From contig DATDOY010000161.1 of the NCBI GenBank assembly GCA_035293045.1, forward strand, positions 1 to 8,008: a stretch of DNA of 8,008 bases, written 5' to 3'. The stretch comes from DATDOY01 sp035293045 (GTDB taxonomy: Bacteria; Actinomycetota; Acidimicrobiia; IMCC26256; JACPCJ01). Positions 1-5,506 of the stretch are shown here, one piece after another. The position numbers and the translations under genes are program-made. The notes beneath the pieces are model-generated. The model searched no databases, was not told where the DNA came from, and saw only the letters and a program-made list of their open reading frames with translations. Within the stretch, counting starts at the first letter, position 1, and each line of letters opens with the position of its first letter.

Positions 1-1
1 C

Positions 2-283
2 GAGGCGAATCGGGAGCAGTTCGCGCGGGGCCTGCGGGGTGCCGACACCCTGACCGCACAGCTGGCGCAGCTCACGAGCCAGTTCAAGGGCACCCTCGAC
101 CAGCTCCTCGGGACCGTGCACAAGACCGCCGACATCCTCGATCGGCGCCAGGCCGACCTGGATCGAGCGCTCGCGTACCTCGGCCCCGGCGCGCTCGGGC
201 TCGCCCAGGCCGTCAACCACGGCCCGTGGGCCGACGTGTTCGTCTGCCTGAATCCCACGGAGGCGTCGTGCACCGAGCCGTGA
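2..283 (+). CDS. MceC-like Mce family protein, C-terminal fragment (5' end outside window)
   Basis: The last 93 codons of an open frame that runs in from the left edge and stops at TGA 281-283. The visible part is a helical stretch rich in Leu, Gln and Asp (typical of the long alpha-helical region that follows the MCE domain), then a GPWADVFVCL segment and a short tail with a second Cys (ASCTEP). A Gly-Pro-Trp/aromatic-Val-Cys ending is common in MceB/MceC-type actinobacterial proteins, and the two cysteines could form a disulfide outside the membrane. The assignment to the C position rests mainly on synteny: the next three genes match MceD, MceE and MceF in order. The MCE domain itself is not visible, so the exact paralogue is uncertain. 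The next gene's start overlaps this stop. Confidence 0.75.
   Translation, partial: EANREQFARGLRGADTLTAQLAQLTSQFKGTLDQLLGTVHKTADILDRRQADLDRALAYLGPGALGLAQAVNHGPWADVFVCLNPTEASCTEP
259..263 (+). promoter_or_regulatory. Shine-Dalgarno GGAGG for the MceD-like gene
   Basis: GGAGG lies inside the end of the preceding mce gene, 4 nt before GTG 268 and 16 nt before the alternative GTG 280. It supports GTG 268, although the 4-nt gap is shorter than usual. Confidence 0.45.
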
Positions 284-1521
284 CCCAGAGCCGCGCGCGG
301 CCGACGCGCCTCGGCGCGACCATGTGTGTGGTGGCGATGGTGGCCTCGGCCTGCGGCATCGTCGGCGGAGGGGGAGGTGGGGGTCGCACCTTCACCGCCT
401 ACTTCACGAGGGCTGTCTCGCTGTTTCCCGACTCCCAGGTTCGTGTGCTCGGCCTTCCCGCCGGAAGCGTCGCCGACGTTGAGGTGGAGGGGAATCTGGT
501 CCGCGTGGAGTTGTCCGTGTCGGACGACGTCCCCGTTCCTGCCGATGCGCAGGCGACCATCGTCCCGTTTTCGCTGATCGGCGAGCGGTACGTGCAGCTC
601 TTCCCCGCCTACACGGGCGGGCCGAGGATGAAGGATGGCGCGGTCATTCCCGTCGAGCGCACCAGCGTCCCGGTCGAGCCTGACGAGGCGCTTAAGAGCC
701 TCCGTGACCTCCTCGAGGACCTCAACCCCGAGGGAACCCGGCGCCTCACCGAGAATCTCGCCGAGGACCTCGAAGGCCAGGGCCAGAGCGTCAACGCCAT
801 GCTCGCCCAGGTGGGTGACCTGACCCGCGACCTCGGTGCCAAGAGCGACTCGCTCGGGCGGATCATCGACCACTTCGACGCGTTCACGGCCAGCCTGGTG
901 ACGCGCGAGGCGCAGATCGGACGCGTGCTCGACGACTTCGCCGCGGTGACCGGCGTCCTCGCCGAGGAGCGGGCGCACCTGGCCAACGTCGTCACCAACC
1001 TCGCCAAGTTCGCCGCAGACGCGCGGGAACTCGTCGAGAAGCACGGCGACAGCCTCGGGAAGGACCTCGAGGTCCTCGAACACGTCGCCCAGGCGCTCGA
1101 GGCGAACCTGGCCGCCGTGGGCCAGCTGCTCGACACCGGTCCGATGCTCGCGTCCGGCCTGCGGGGGGCCTACAACGCCACCAACCGCGTGATCATGCTG
1201 CGCGACCACGGCGCCCTCGACGGAGCCACGCAAGGACCGAGCGCCTCGGGCTCCAGCAGTGGCGCCGGGGCGCCCGGCGGCGGTCCAGGGGTCGGACCCG
1301 CCGGCGGCGCGACTGGCGGAGGGTCCTCGGCTCCGGTCCCCGAGACGCCGTTCGGACCACTCGACGAGCTCTTGAGGCAACTCGCCGACCAGGGCGACGC
1401 ACCGGTTCCCATCGCGGCCCGGGCCGCACCGCGGCGTGGGCGGGTCGAGCGGATGGCGGACGCGGGGGCCGACTTCGTGCGTCGGGTGGGCGGACTGGCC
1501 CGGGCGGTGGTGGGACTGTGA
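268..1521 (+). CDS. MceD-like Mce family protein with lipoprotein signal
   Basis: A substrate-binding subunit of an Mce lipid importer, expected to be anchored outside the cytoplasmic membrane. From GTG 268 it is 417 aa. Residues 1-28 have a basic N-region and a hydrophobic core ending in V-A-S-A before Cys29, which fits a lipobox; a Gly run follows. The MCE domain spans about residues 40-114 (from TFTAYF through the SLIGERYVQLFPAYTGGP block), and the following VIPVERTSVPVEPDE segment is the hallmark I associate with the MceD position. Helical repeats run to about residue 320. Then comes a Gly/Ser/Ala/Pro-rich linker (about 322-357) and a basic amphipathic tail. The frame is open upstream to ATG 226, but GTG 268 has GGAGG at 259-263 (4-nt gap) and limits overlap with the preceding gene to 16 nt; GTG 280, giving a 4-nt overlap, is an alternative. 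The next gene overlaps the stop. Mycobacterial MceD normally has a transmembrane anchor and not a lipobox. Confidence 0.87.
   Translation: MHRAVTQSRARPTRLGATMCVVAMVASACGIVGGGGGGGRTFTAYFTRAVSLFPDSQVRVLGLPAGSVADVEVEGNLVRVELSVSDDVPVPADAQATIVPFSLIGERYVQLFPAYTGGPRMKDGAVIPVERTSVPVEPDEALKSLRDLLEDLNPEGTRRLTENLAEDLEGQGQSVNAMLAQVGDLTRDLGAKSDSLGRIIDHFDAFTASLVTREAQIGRVLDDFAAVTGVLAEERAHLANVVTNLAKFAADARELVEKHGDSLGKDLEVLEHVAQALEANLAAVGQLLDTGPMLASGLRGAYNATNRVIMLRDHGALDGATQGPSASGSSSGAGAPGGGPGVGPAGGATGGGSSAPVPETPFGPLDELLRQLADQGDAPVPIAARAAPRRGRVERMADAGADFVRRVGGLARAVVGL
1231..1338 (+). other. Low-complexity Gly/Ser/Ala/Pro linker coding segment in the MceD-like gene
   Basis: About 36 codons dominated by Gly, Ser, Ala and Pro, with GGG-type runs such as PGGGPG and TGGGSS. 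It separates the helical Mce body from a C-terminal segment containing PFGPLDELLRQLADQ and a basic tail (APRRGRVERM). It reads as a flexible spacer and not a folded domain. Confidence 0.7.
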
Positions 1522-2474
1522 TGTCTCGGGGACCTCGGCTCGTATGGTCGGGCGTCGCGGTCGTGCTCGCCGTCCTCGTGGTCACGGGGGGTCGCGCGAT
1601 CCTCAGCCCCGACGGATACAAGCTCACGGCGACGTTCGACGACGTCGGCGACCTTGTGAGTCAGCACGCGGTCCAGATCGCCGACGTGCGCGTCGGCCAG
1701 ATCGCCAACATCTCCCTCACGGACGACTTTCGGGCCGAAGTGACGTTGCGGATCGACCCGGATATCAAGGTCCCGAAGGGAAGCACCGCGGTCCTCCGCA
1801 CCACGAGCCTTCTCGGGGAGAAGTTCATCGAGCTGCGGCCACCCTCACCCGATGCCTTCACCACCGGTCCGTATCTTTCGCCGGGGGATCGAATCACCAA
1901 GAGCGAGGAGGCACCCGAGCTCGAGTTCGTCGCCGACACCCTCATCGAGCTATTGGGCGCGGTCGAGGCCTCGGACGTCGCGTCGCTCGTTGAAGTGGGT
2001 GCTTCGGGGTTCGGCGGTGAGCGCGAGGCGCTCCGTTCGATCATCACCGACTTGACCACGGTCAGCGGAACGCTGGCGGAGCGCTCAGAGCAGATCGTGC
2101 GCATCGTGGATCGTCTCGACACGGCGGCGAGCAGCCTCGGCGCGGGCAGCGGGGGACTGCAGGAGGCGCTGAGTCACCTCGCCACAACGACCGGCATTCT
2201 CTTCGACAACCGGGATCGGGCGGTCGAAGCGCTCAAGCAGCTCTCGCGGCTCGCAGCGGCGCAGAACACGGTCGTCGTGAAGCACTTCGATGCGGTCAAG
2301 ACGCAGATCGCGCAGGCCGACGCGATCCTCGGCACGCTCGCCAATTCCCAAGAGGACGTGAAGTCGCTTCTCGACTGGCTCGAGCGCTTCGTCGTGGCAG
2401 GGCCGGAGGCCATCCCGCGTGACTTCACGATCGTCTACCTCGAGGGCGTGCTCCGGGGGAGCGGGGACGACTGA
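1521..2474 (+). CDS. MceE-like Mce family protein
   Basis: An Mce importer subunit of 317 aa. ATG 1521 overlaps the upstream TGA by one base (TGATG); GTG 1518, one codon earlier, is also possible. Residues 8-23 form a hydrophobic N-terminal anchor with no cysteine, so the protein is a membrane-anchored form and not the lipoprotein usual at the MceE position (mycobacterial LprK type). The MCE domain is about residues 34-108 and includes DVGDLVSQHAVQIADVRVGQ and the TSLLGEKFIEL block. The VQIADVRVG...TSLLG combination resembles MceE more than other paralogues. The rest is predicted helix (for example the LTTVSGTLAERSEQIVRIVD heptad-like stretch), consistent with the long needle-like tunnel that Mce C-terminal helices form. 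It is translationally coupled to the next gene through a second one-base TGATG overlap. Confidence 0.88.
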   Translation: MSRGPRLVWSGVAVVLAVLVVTGGRAILSPDGYKLTATFDDVGDLVSQHAVQIADVRVGQIANISLTDDFRAEVTLRIDPDIKVPKGSTAVLRTTSLLGEKFIELRPPSPDAFTTGPYLSPGDRITKSEEAPELEFVADTLIELLGAVEASDVASLVEVGASGFGGEREALRSIITDLTTVSGTLAERSEQIVRIVDRLDTAASSLGAGSGGLQEALSHLATTTGILFDNRDRAVEALKQLSRLAAAQNTVVVKHFDAVKTQIAQADAILGTLANSQEDVKSLLDWLERFVVAGPEAIPRDFTIVYLEGVLRGSGDD

Positions 2475-3685
2475 TGGTCCGTCGGCGCATCCTCATCAAC
2501 CTCGCGTTCTTCACCCTCGTCGCCATGTTCTTCGTCTACTGGGCGATCACCAACATCATCTCCGTCGAGTTCATCGAGCGGCCGTTCCGGGTCACGGGTG
2601 ATTTCGAGAACGCCATGGGTGTGCTCCCCAATGCCGAGGTGACCTACCTCGGGACTCAAGTCGGCCTTGTGGAGAGTGTCGAGCGCCGCCCCGACGGCGT
2701 GCGGGTCACGATGAAGCTCTACCGGGACAAGCGCGTTCCGAAGGACGCCACCGCCCACATCTTCCGCAAGAGCGCGCTGGGCGAGCAGTACATCGACTTC
2801 TTCAACCCGCCCGATTTCAAGCCGGGAGCACCGATTCTGGAGGAGGGGGATCACATCCCGCGCGACCGTACGCAGATCCCGATCGAGTTCGCCGACATGC
2901 TCCGGGCCGCGGACGCGCTCGTCAGCTCGATCGATCCCGCCGATCTGAAGGTCATCACCCACGAGCTCGCGGTGGGACTCCAAGGTCGAACGGACGACCT
3001 CCGGAGCCTGATCGTCGAGGGCGACCGGCTCTCGGCGATGTTCGCCGAGCGCACCGACGCGCTGGACCGCCTCGCCACGAACAACACCCGCCTGACGCGC
3101 GTATTCGCCGCGCACTCCGACGCTCTGGCGTCGTCGCTCGAGGACCTCCGAGCGGTCACCGAGAGCTTGAAGGGCGTGGCCGGGAGCGTCGGCCCCCTCG
3201 TCGACAACGGAGCGGTGCTGTTCTCCGAGCTTGCGCCGATCGTCCACGACCACCGAGATTCGCTGGCGTGCTTGTTCGACGCCGTCGATTCGGTCGTGGA
3301 TCTCACGACGACCCCGGCGCGCCTCACCGGCCTCGAGGGGCTCCTCGTGAACATGCCGGTCGCCACCGACCAGCTCAAGCAGGCCACCGACGTCGAGACG
3401 GACGCGGCGGGCAGGAAGCATCAGTTCGTCCGGGTCGACCTCACCGACGACACGACCAACGAGGCCCCGGACTACGCGCCGAATCGGTCGACCCCGCCCG
3501 CTCAGCCGTCGATCCCGGCGTGCGCGGTGCAGTTCGCCAGCGTCGATCCGGGCGAGGTGGCTGCCGGTGCCCCGACGACCGGTCCGACGCCCGCCACGGG
3601 CTCCACCCTCGGCCTCACGGTCGGGTTGGGACTCCTGGTGCTCGTCGGTGTTGTGCGCCGACTGGCTCCGGCCGTTCCTGCCTGA
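2474..3685 (+). CDS. MceF-like Mce family protein with C-terminal hydrophobic segment
   Basis: The terminal Mce subunit of the cluster, 403 aa. ATG 2474 overlaps the MceE stop by one base, with the G-rich stretch at 2456-2466 available for ribosome binding. Residues 7-29 are a transmembrane anchor after a basic MVRRR start. The MCE domain is about 37-113, with NAEVTYLGTQVGLVESVE and KSALGEQYIDFF, the pattern I associate with MceF. A long helical region follows. Cys266 and Cys350 may form an extracellular disulfide. The C-terminus is unusual: a Thr/Pro/Gly-rich stretch with TPATG at 372-376, a hydrophobic segment at about 379-394, then Arg395-Arg396 and a short tail. This is either a second transmembrane helix or a degenerate sortase-like signal. 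An Mce-associated gene follows after 13 nt. Confidence 0.88.
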   Translation: MVRRRILINLAFFTLVAMFFVYWAITNIISVEFIERPFRVTGDFENAMGVLPNAEVTYLGTQVGLVESVERRPDGVRVTMKLYRDKRVPKDATAHIFRKSALGEQYIDFFNPPDFKPGAPILEEGDHIPRDRTQIPIEFADMLRAADALVSSIDPADLKVITHELAVGLQGRTDDLRSLIVEGDRLSAMFAERTDALDRLATNNTRLTRVFAAHSDALASSLEDLRAVTESLKGVAGSVGPLVDNGAVLFSELAPIVHDHRDSLACLFDAVDSVVDLTTTPARLTGLEGLLVNMPVATDQLKQATDVETDAAGRKHQFVRVDLTDDTTNEAPDYAPNRSTPPAQPSIPACAVQFASVDPGEVAAGAPTTGPTPATGSTLGLTVGLGLLVLVGVVRRLAPAVPA

Positions 3686-3698
3686 CACTCTCCCGCCT

Positions 3699-4418
3699 GT
3701 GGAGGACTCGCAGACCCGTCTTTCGACGCCCGCTCCAGGTGCGGCCGCGCCCGGACCGGGAGATACCGCCGATACCGGAAATTCCGGCGACGCCGCGGGT
3801 CAACGCGTGCGGCGGGCCGGACGCCTGCGCAATCCGCGCCCATCGCCGGCCGACGCGCCTCGGACCCTCGCTGCCGTGTTCGGAGGTGTCTCTGCCATCC
3901 TCCTGGTCCTCGTGATCGTGTTCGCGCTGCTCTGGGACGGGGCTCGGGGCGACCAGGGCGACACCGATGCTGTCCGGCGGGTGGCGGGCACGTTCACGGA
4001 CCGCTTCTTGACCCTCGACTCGAAGGACCTCGAGCCGAACAAGCGCGGCGTGCTCGCCCTCTCGACCGGGGCATTCAAGCGGACCTACGAGGAGGGTCTC
4101 GAGACCCAGGTTCTCCAGGCCATCCTCGCCCTCGGCGATACGACGACCGAGGCGACCATCACCGAGATCTATCTCGGCGAGGTCGACGAGCGGACGGCGC
4201 ACGTGATCGTCCAGGCCGAGACGACGGCCTACACGATCGACGAGTCGGGAGCGGCGCGACCTCCGCTCACCCAGGAGATCTACATCGAGCTCGACCTGCT
4301 CAAGCAGGACGGCGCGTGGCTAGTGGATCACGTCGCGCACCTCAACTTCGGCGGACCTCGATCATCCTCAGACGTTCCCTCCGAACCCGCTCCGAGTCCG
4401 ACGACGGCGCCCGCGTGA
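3699..4418 (+). CDS. Mce-associated membrane protein
   Basis: A 239-aa protein from GTG 3699, 13 nt after the MceF stop. It has a disordered Pro/Ala/Gly and Arg-rich cytoplasmic N-terminus (about 1-55), one transmembrane helix (about 57-79, VFGGVSAILLVLVIVFALLW), an extracytoplasmic domain of about 130 residues, and a Ser/Pro/Thr tail. The domain begins with VRRVAGTFTDRFLTLD and ends with LKQDGAWLVDHVAHL. This helix-then-beta layout is typical of Mce-associated (Mas) proteins with an NTF2-like fold, which sit downstream of mceF in mycobacteria (for example the mce1 locus) and are thought to help assemble or stabilise the importer. No good Shine-Dalgarno precedes GTG 3699, so translation may rely on coupling. 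In-frame GTG 3648 (inside mceF) and GTG 3807 are other possible starts. Function is inferred from context and architecture. Confidence 0.78.
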   Translation: MEDSQTRLSTPAPGAAAPGPGDTADTGNSGDAAGQRVRRAGRLRNPRPSPADAPRTLAAVFGGVSAILLVLVIVFALLWDGARGDQGDTDAVRRVAGTFTDRFLTLDSKDLEPNKRGVLALSTGAFKRTYEEGLETQVLQAILALGDTTTEATITEIYLGEVDERTAHVIVQAETTAYTIDESGAARPPLTQEIYIELDLLKQDGAWLVDHVAHLNFGGPRSSSDVPSEPAPSPTTAPA

Positions 4419-4429
4419 TGCCCGGATCA

Positions 4430-4439
4430 GGGAATTCCC
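4430..4439. promoter_or_regulatory. Perfect palindrome GGGAATTCCC, possible operator
   Basis: A 10-bp perfect inverted repeat centred about 25 nt upstream of the TATACT box, so it overlaps where a -35 element would lie. No TTGACA-like -35 is present there. It could be a regulator site. Alternatively, its GGAAT half with CGTT at 4454-4457 (18-nt gap) resembles an extracytoplasmic-function sigma promoter. Confidence 0.35.
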
Positions 4440-4456
4440 CCCGCGAGACCCGGCGT

Positions 4457-4462
4457 TATACT
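4457..4462 (+). promoter_or_regulatory. Probable -10 box TATACT of the DUF4193-like gene promoter
   Basis: TATACT is a close match to TATAAT in a very GC-rich gap, about 70 nt before the ATG at 4531. Transcription would begin near 4468-4470, giving a leader of about 61 nt. The -35 region (4434-4439, ATTCCC) does not match the housekeeping consensus. This is the only convincing promoter-like site I see in the gap after the mce cluster. Confidence 0.5.
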
Positions 4463-4468
4463 CCCGCA

Positions 4469-4505
4469 CGCTTCGCCCGGGGCACCCTGCCCCCGGCGGG
4501 AAGCG
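4469..4505 (+). other. Strong stem-loop at the predicted 5' end of the leader
   Basis: CGCTTC (4469-4474) pairs with GAAGCG (4500-4505), GCC (4475-4477) with GGC (4495-4497), and GGGGC (4479-4483) with GCCCC (4489-4493). A C-C mismatch and a GG bulge interrupt the stem, and the loop is ACCCT. That makes 14 GC-rich pairs. No T tract follows, so it is not a classic intrinsic terminator. If the TATACT box is used, the hairpin begins almost at +1 and may protect the transcript; it could also act as a U-less terminator for mce readthrough. Confidence 0.55.
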
Positions 4506-4506
4506 T

Positions 4507-4517
4507 CCTTACAAAGG
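4507..4517 (+). promoter_or_regulatory. Short hairpin over the only Shine-Dalgarno-like site of the acidic protein gene
   Basis: CCTT (4507-4510) can pair with AAGG (4514-4517) across an ACA loop. AAAGG at 4513-4517 is the best ribosome-binding candidate but lies 13 nt before the ATG, longer than optimal. A four-pair stem is weak alone; it could stack on the larger leader hairpin that ends at 4505. Confidence 0.25.
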
Positions 4518-4530
4518 TGCACCCATAGGC

Positions 4531-5052
4531 ATGACTCGCCCTGACGACGAAGACCTCGAAGAAGAGGCACTCGACGACCTCGAAGTAGAAGAGGAGATCG
4601 AGGAAGAAGAGATCGACGATGAAGAGATCGACGAGGACGTCCTCGTCGTCGATTTCGAGGCCGACGATTTCGAGGCTGACTTCGTGGCCGACGACGACGT
4701 CGTGCCGGTGGTCGACCCAGTCATCGGCGAACCCGAAGTCGAGGAAGAAGAGACCGAGGACGACGACGAGGCGGCCGTCATCGACCTCGAAGAGGAAGAA
4801 GACTCTCCCGATGACGTCGAGCAGTCGCTCGACGTCATCCTCGAACAGCAGATGAAGACCGAGGACGAAGAGGACGAGGAAGAGGACGAGGACGACTTCG
4901 AGGAGGAGGGCGGCCGGCGGGGCAAGGGTGAGCGCGCCAAGAAGATCCCGGCCAAGCAACCGGGCGAGTTCACCTGCCGTTCGTGCTTCCTCGTGAAGCA
5001 TCCGAGCCAGCTCGCCGATCCCAAGGGCATGCTGTGCAAGGACTGCGTGTAG
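4531..5052 (+). CDS. Acidic protein with C-terminal DUF4193-like zinc ribbon
   Basis: A 173-aa protein. Residues 1-126 are extraordinarily acidic: 71 are Asp or Glu, in runs such as DEEDEEEDEDD. A short basic patch (RRGKGERAKK, about 129-137) follows. The C-terminus, EFTCRSCFLVKHPSQLAD then LCKDCV, has Cys149, Cys152, Cys169 and Cys172, a C-x2-C...C-x2-C ribbon expected to bind zinc. This block closely resembles the end of DUF4193 proteins, a family of small actinobacterial proteins of unknown function. The family members I recall are about 100 aa with a mildly acidic front, so the acidic part here is enlarged. Function is unknown; an acidic tail plus a zinc ribbon could interact with nucleic-acid-binding proteins such as RNA polymerase, but that is speculation. 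The nearest Shine-Dalgarno-like AAAGG (4513-4517) is 13 nt from the ATG. The USP gene follows 7 nt after the stop. Confidence 0.85.
   Translation: MTRPDDEDLEEEALDDLEVEEEIEEEEIDDEEIDEDVLVVDFEADDFEADFVADDDVVPVVDPVIGEPEVEEEETEDDDEAAVIDLEEEEDSPDDVEQSLDVILEQQMKTEDEEDEEEDEDDFEEEGGRRGKGERAKKIPAKQPGEFTCRSCFLVKHPSQLADPKGMLCKDCV
4606..4635 (+). repeat. 15-bp tandem duplication encoding EEIDD/EEIDE
   Basis: Two adjacent 15-bp copies (4606-4620 and 4621-4635), both starting GAAGAGATCGACGA and differing only in the last base. The unit is five codons, so it expands the acidic tract in frame. Confidence 0.75.
4651..4692 (+). repeat. 15-bp tandem repeat encoding DFEAD-DFEAD-FVAD
   Basis: GATTTCGAGGCCGAC (4651-4665) is followed by a copy with one C-to-T change (4666-4680) and a shortened, diverged 12-bp third copy (4681-4692). 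Again the unit is five codons. Confidence 0.75.
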
Positions 5053-5059
5053 GCGGACG

Positions 5060-5506
5060 ATGTACCGGCACATCCTCGTCGGGACGGATGGCTCTGCCAC
5101 GGCAACCGACGCGGTGCGCCACGCGGCCGTGCTCGCCGCCGGGTCGGGAGCGCGTCTCACGGTGATGTCGGCGTTCGCCGACCCGAACCCCGATCAGCTC
5201 GGACAGATCCAGGACCAGCTTCCTGACGATCTCAAATGGCAAGTGACCGGGATCGCCCAGGCGGAGGAGACCGCGCAGGCCGGAGCGAGGGTGGCCGCTG
5301 CTCTCGGCGCCGACGCCCGCGCCCGCGTCGAGCGCGGCGACGCAGCGGAAGTGATCTTGAAGGTGCTCGAGGTGGGCGACTTCGACCTCGTCGTGGTCGG
5401 GTCGCGCGGTCTCAGTTCCGCCACCCGATTTCTCCTCGGCAACGTGCCGAACGCGATCTCGCACCACGCCCCCTGCGACGTCGCCATCATCCACACGACG
5501 GATTGA
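5060..5506 (+). CDS. Universal stress protein (UspA family)
   Basis: A 148-aa single-domain cytoplasmic USP, the usual length for the family. The N-terminal strand reads MYRHILVGTDGSATATDAV, with Asp10 in the position that contacts adenine nucleotide in ATP-binding USPs. The C-terminal half has DFDLVVVGSRGLSS followed by the nucleotide loop: Gly114-x2-Gly117-x9-Gly127, then Asn128 where ATP-binding members have Ser or Thr. The ending SHHAPCDVAII is typical of the family. Nucleotide binding is likely but not certain because of the Asn. USPs help cells through starvation or stress by poorly defined means; the sequence gives no specific partner. ATG 5060 lies 7 nt after the acidic protein's stop with only a weak AGGCGGA ahead of it, so the two are probably co-transcribed. 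Confidence 0.93.
   Translation: MYRHILVGTDGSATATDAVRHAAVLAAGSGARLTVMSAFADPNPDQLGQIQDQLPDDLKWQVTGIAQAEETAQAGARVAAALGADARARVERGDAAEVILKVLEVGDFDLVVVGSRGLSSATRFLLGNVPNAISHHAPCDVAIIHTTD

Noticed and set aside
2435..3688. 417-aa minus-strand open frame opposite mceF
   Set aside because: It mirrors the coding frame of a clear MceF in high-GC DNA. The product is Arg/Gly/Glu-rich with no recognisable fold.
3567..3698. Upstream extension of the Mce-associated gene into the end of mceF
   Set aside because: The added residues are Arg/Pro/Ser/Trp-rich, as expected for an out-of-frame read of mceF. GTG 3699 just after the mceF stop is simpler.
4469..4505. Classic intrinsic terminator
   Set aside because: The stem is strong, but the bases after it (TCCTTACAAAGG) contain no T tract and the hairpin lies downstream of a good -10 box. 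I list it as a leader stem-loop instead.
4456..5160. Long minus-strand open frame (234 aa) opposite the acidic protein, and a second Ser-rich one at 4509-5105
   Set aside because: Asp/Glu codons (GAN) read on the other strand as NTC, or as Ser-type codons in another frame, and give almost no stops. The products are low-complexity with no domain, while the + strand protein ends in a recognisable zinc ribbon.
5236..5502. Upstream extension of the lnt frame to an ATG at 5236
   Set aside because: The extra 89 residues lie entirely within the usp gene in another frame and are Arg/Gly-rich, unlike an Lnt N-terminus. TTG 5503 gives the normal length.
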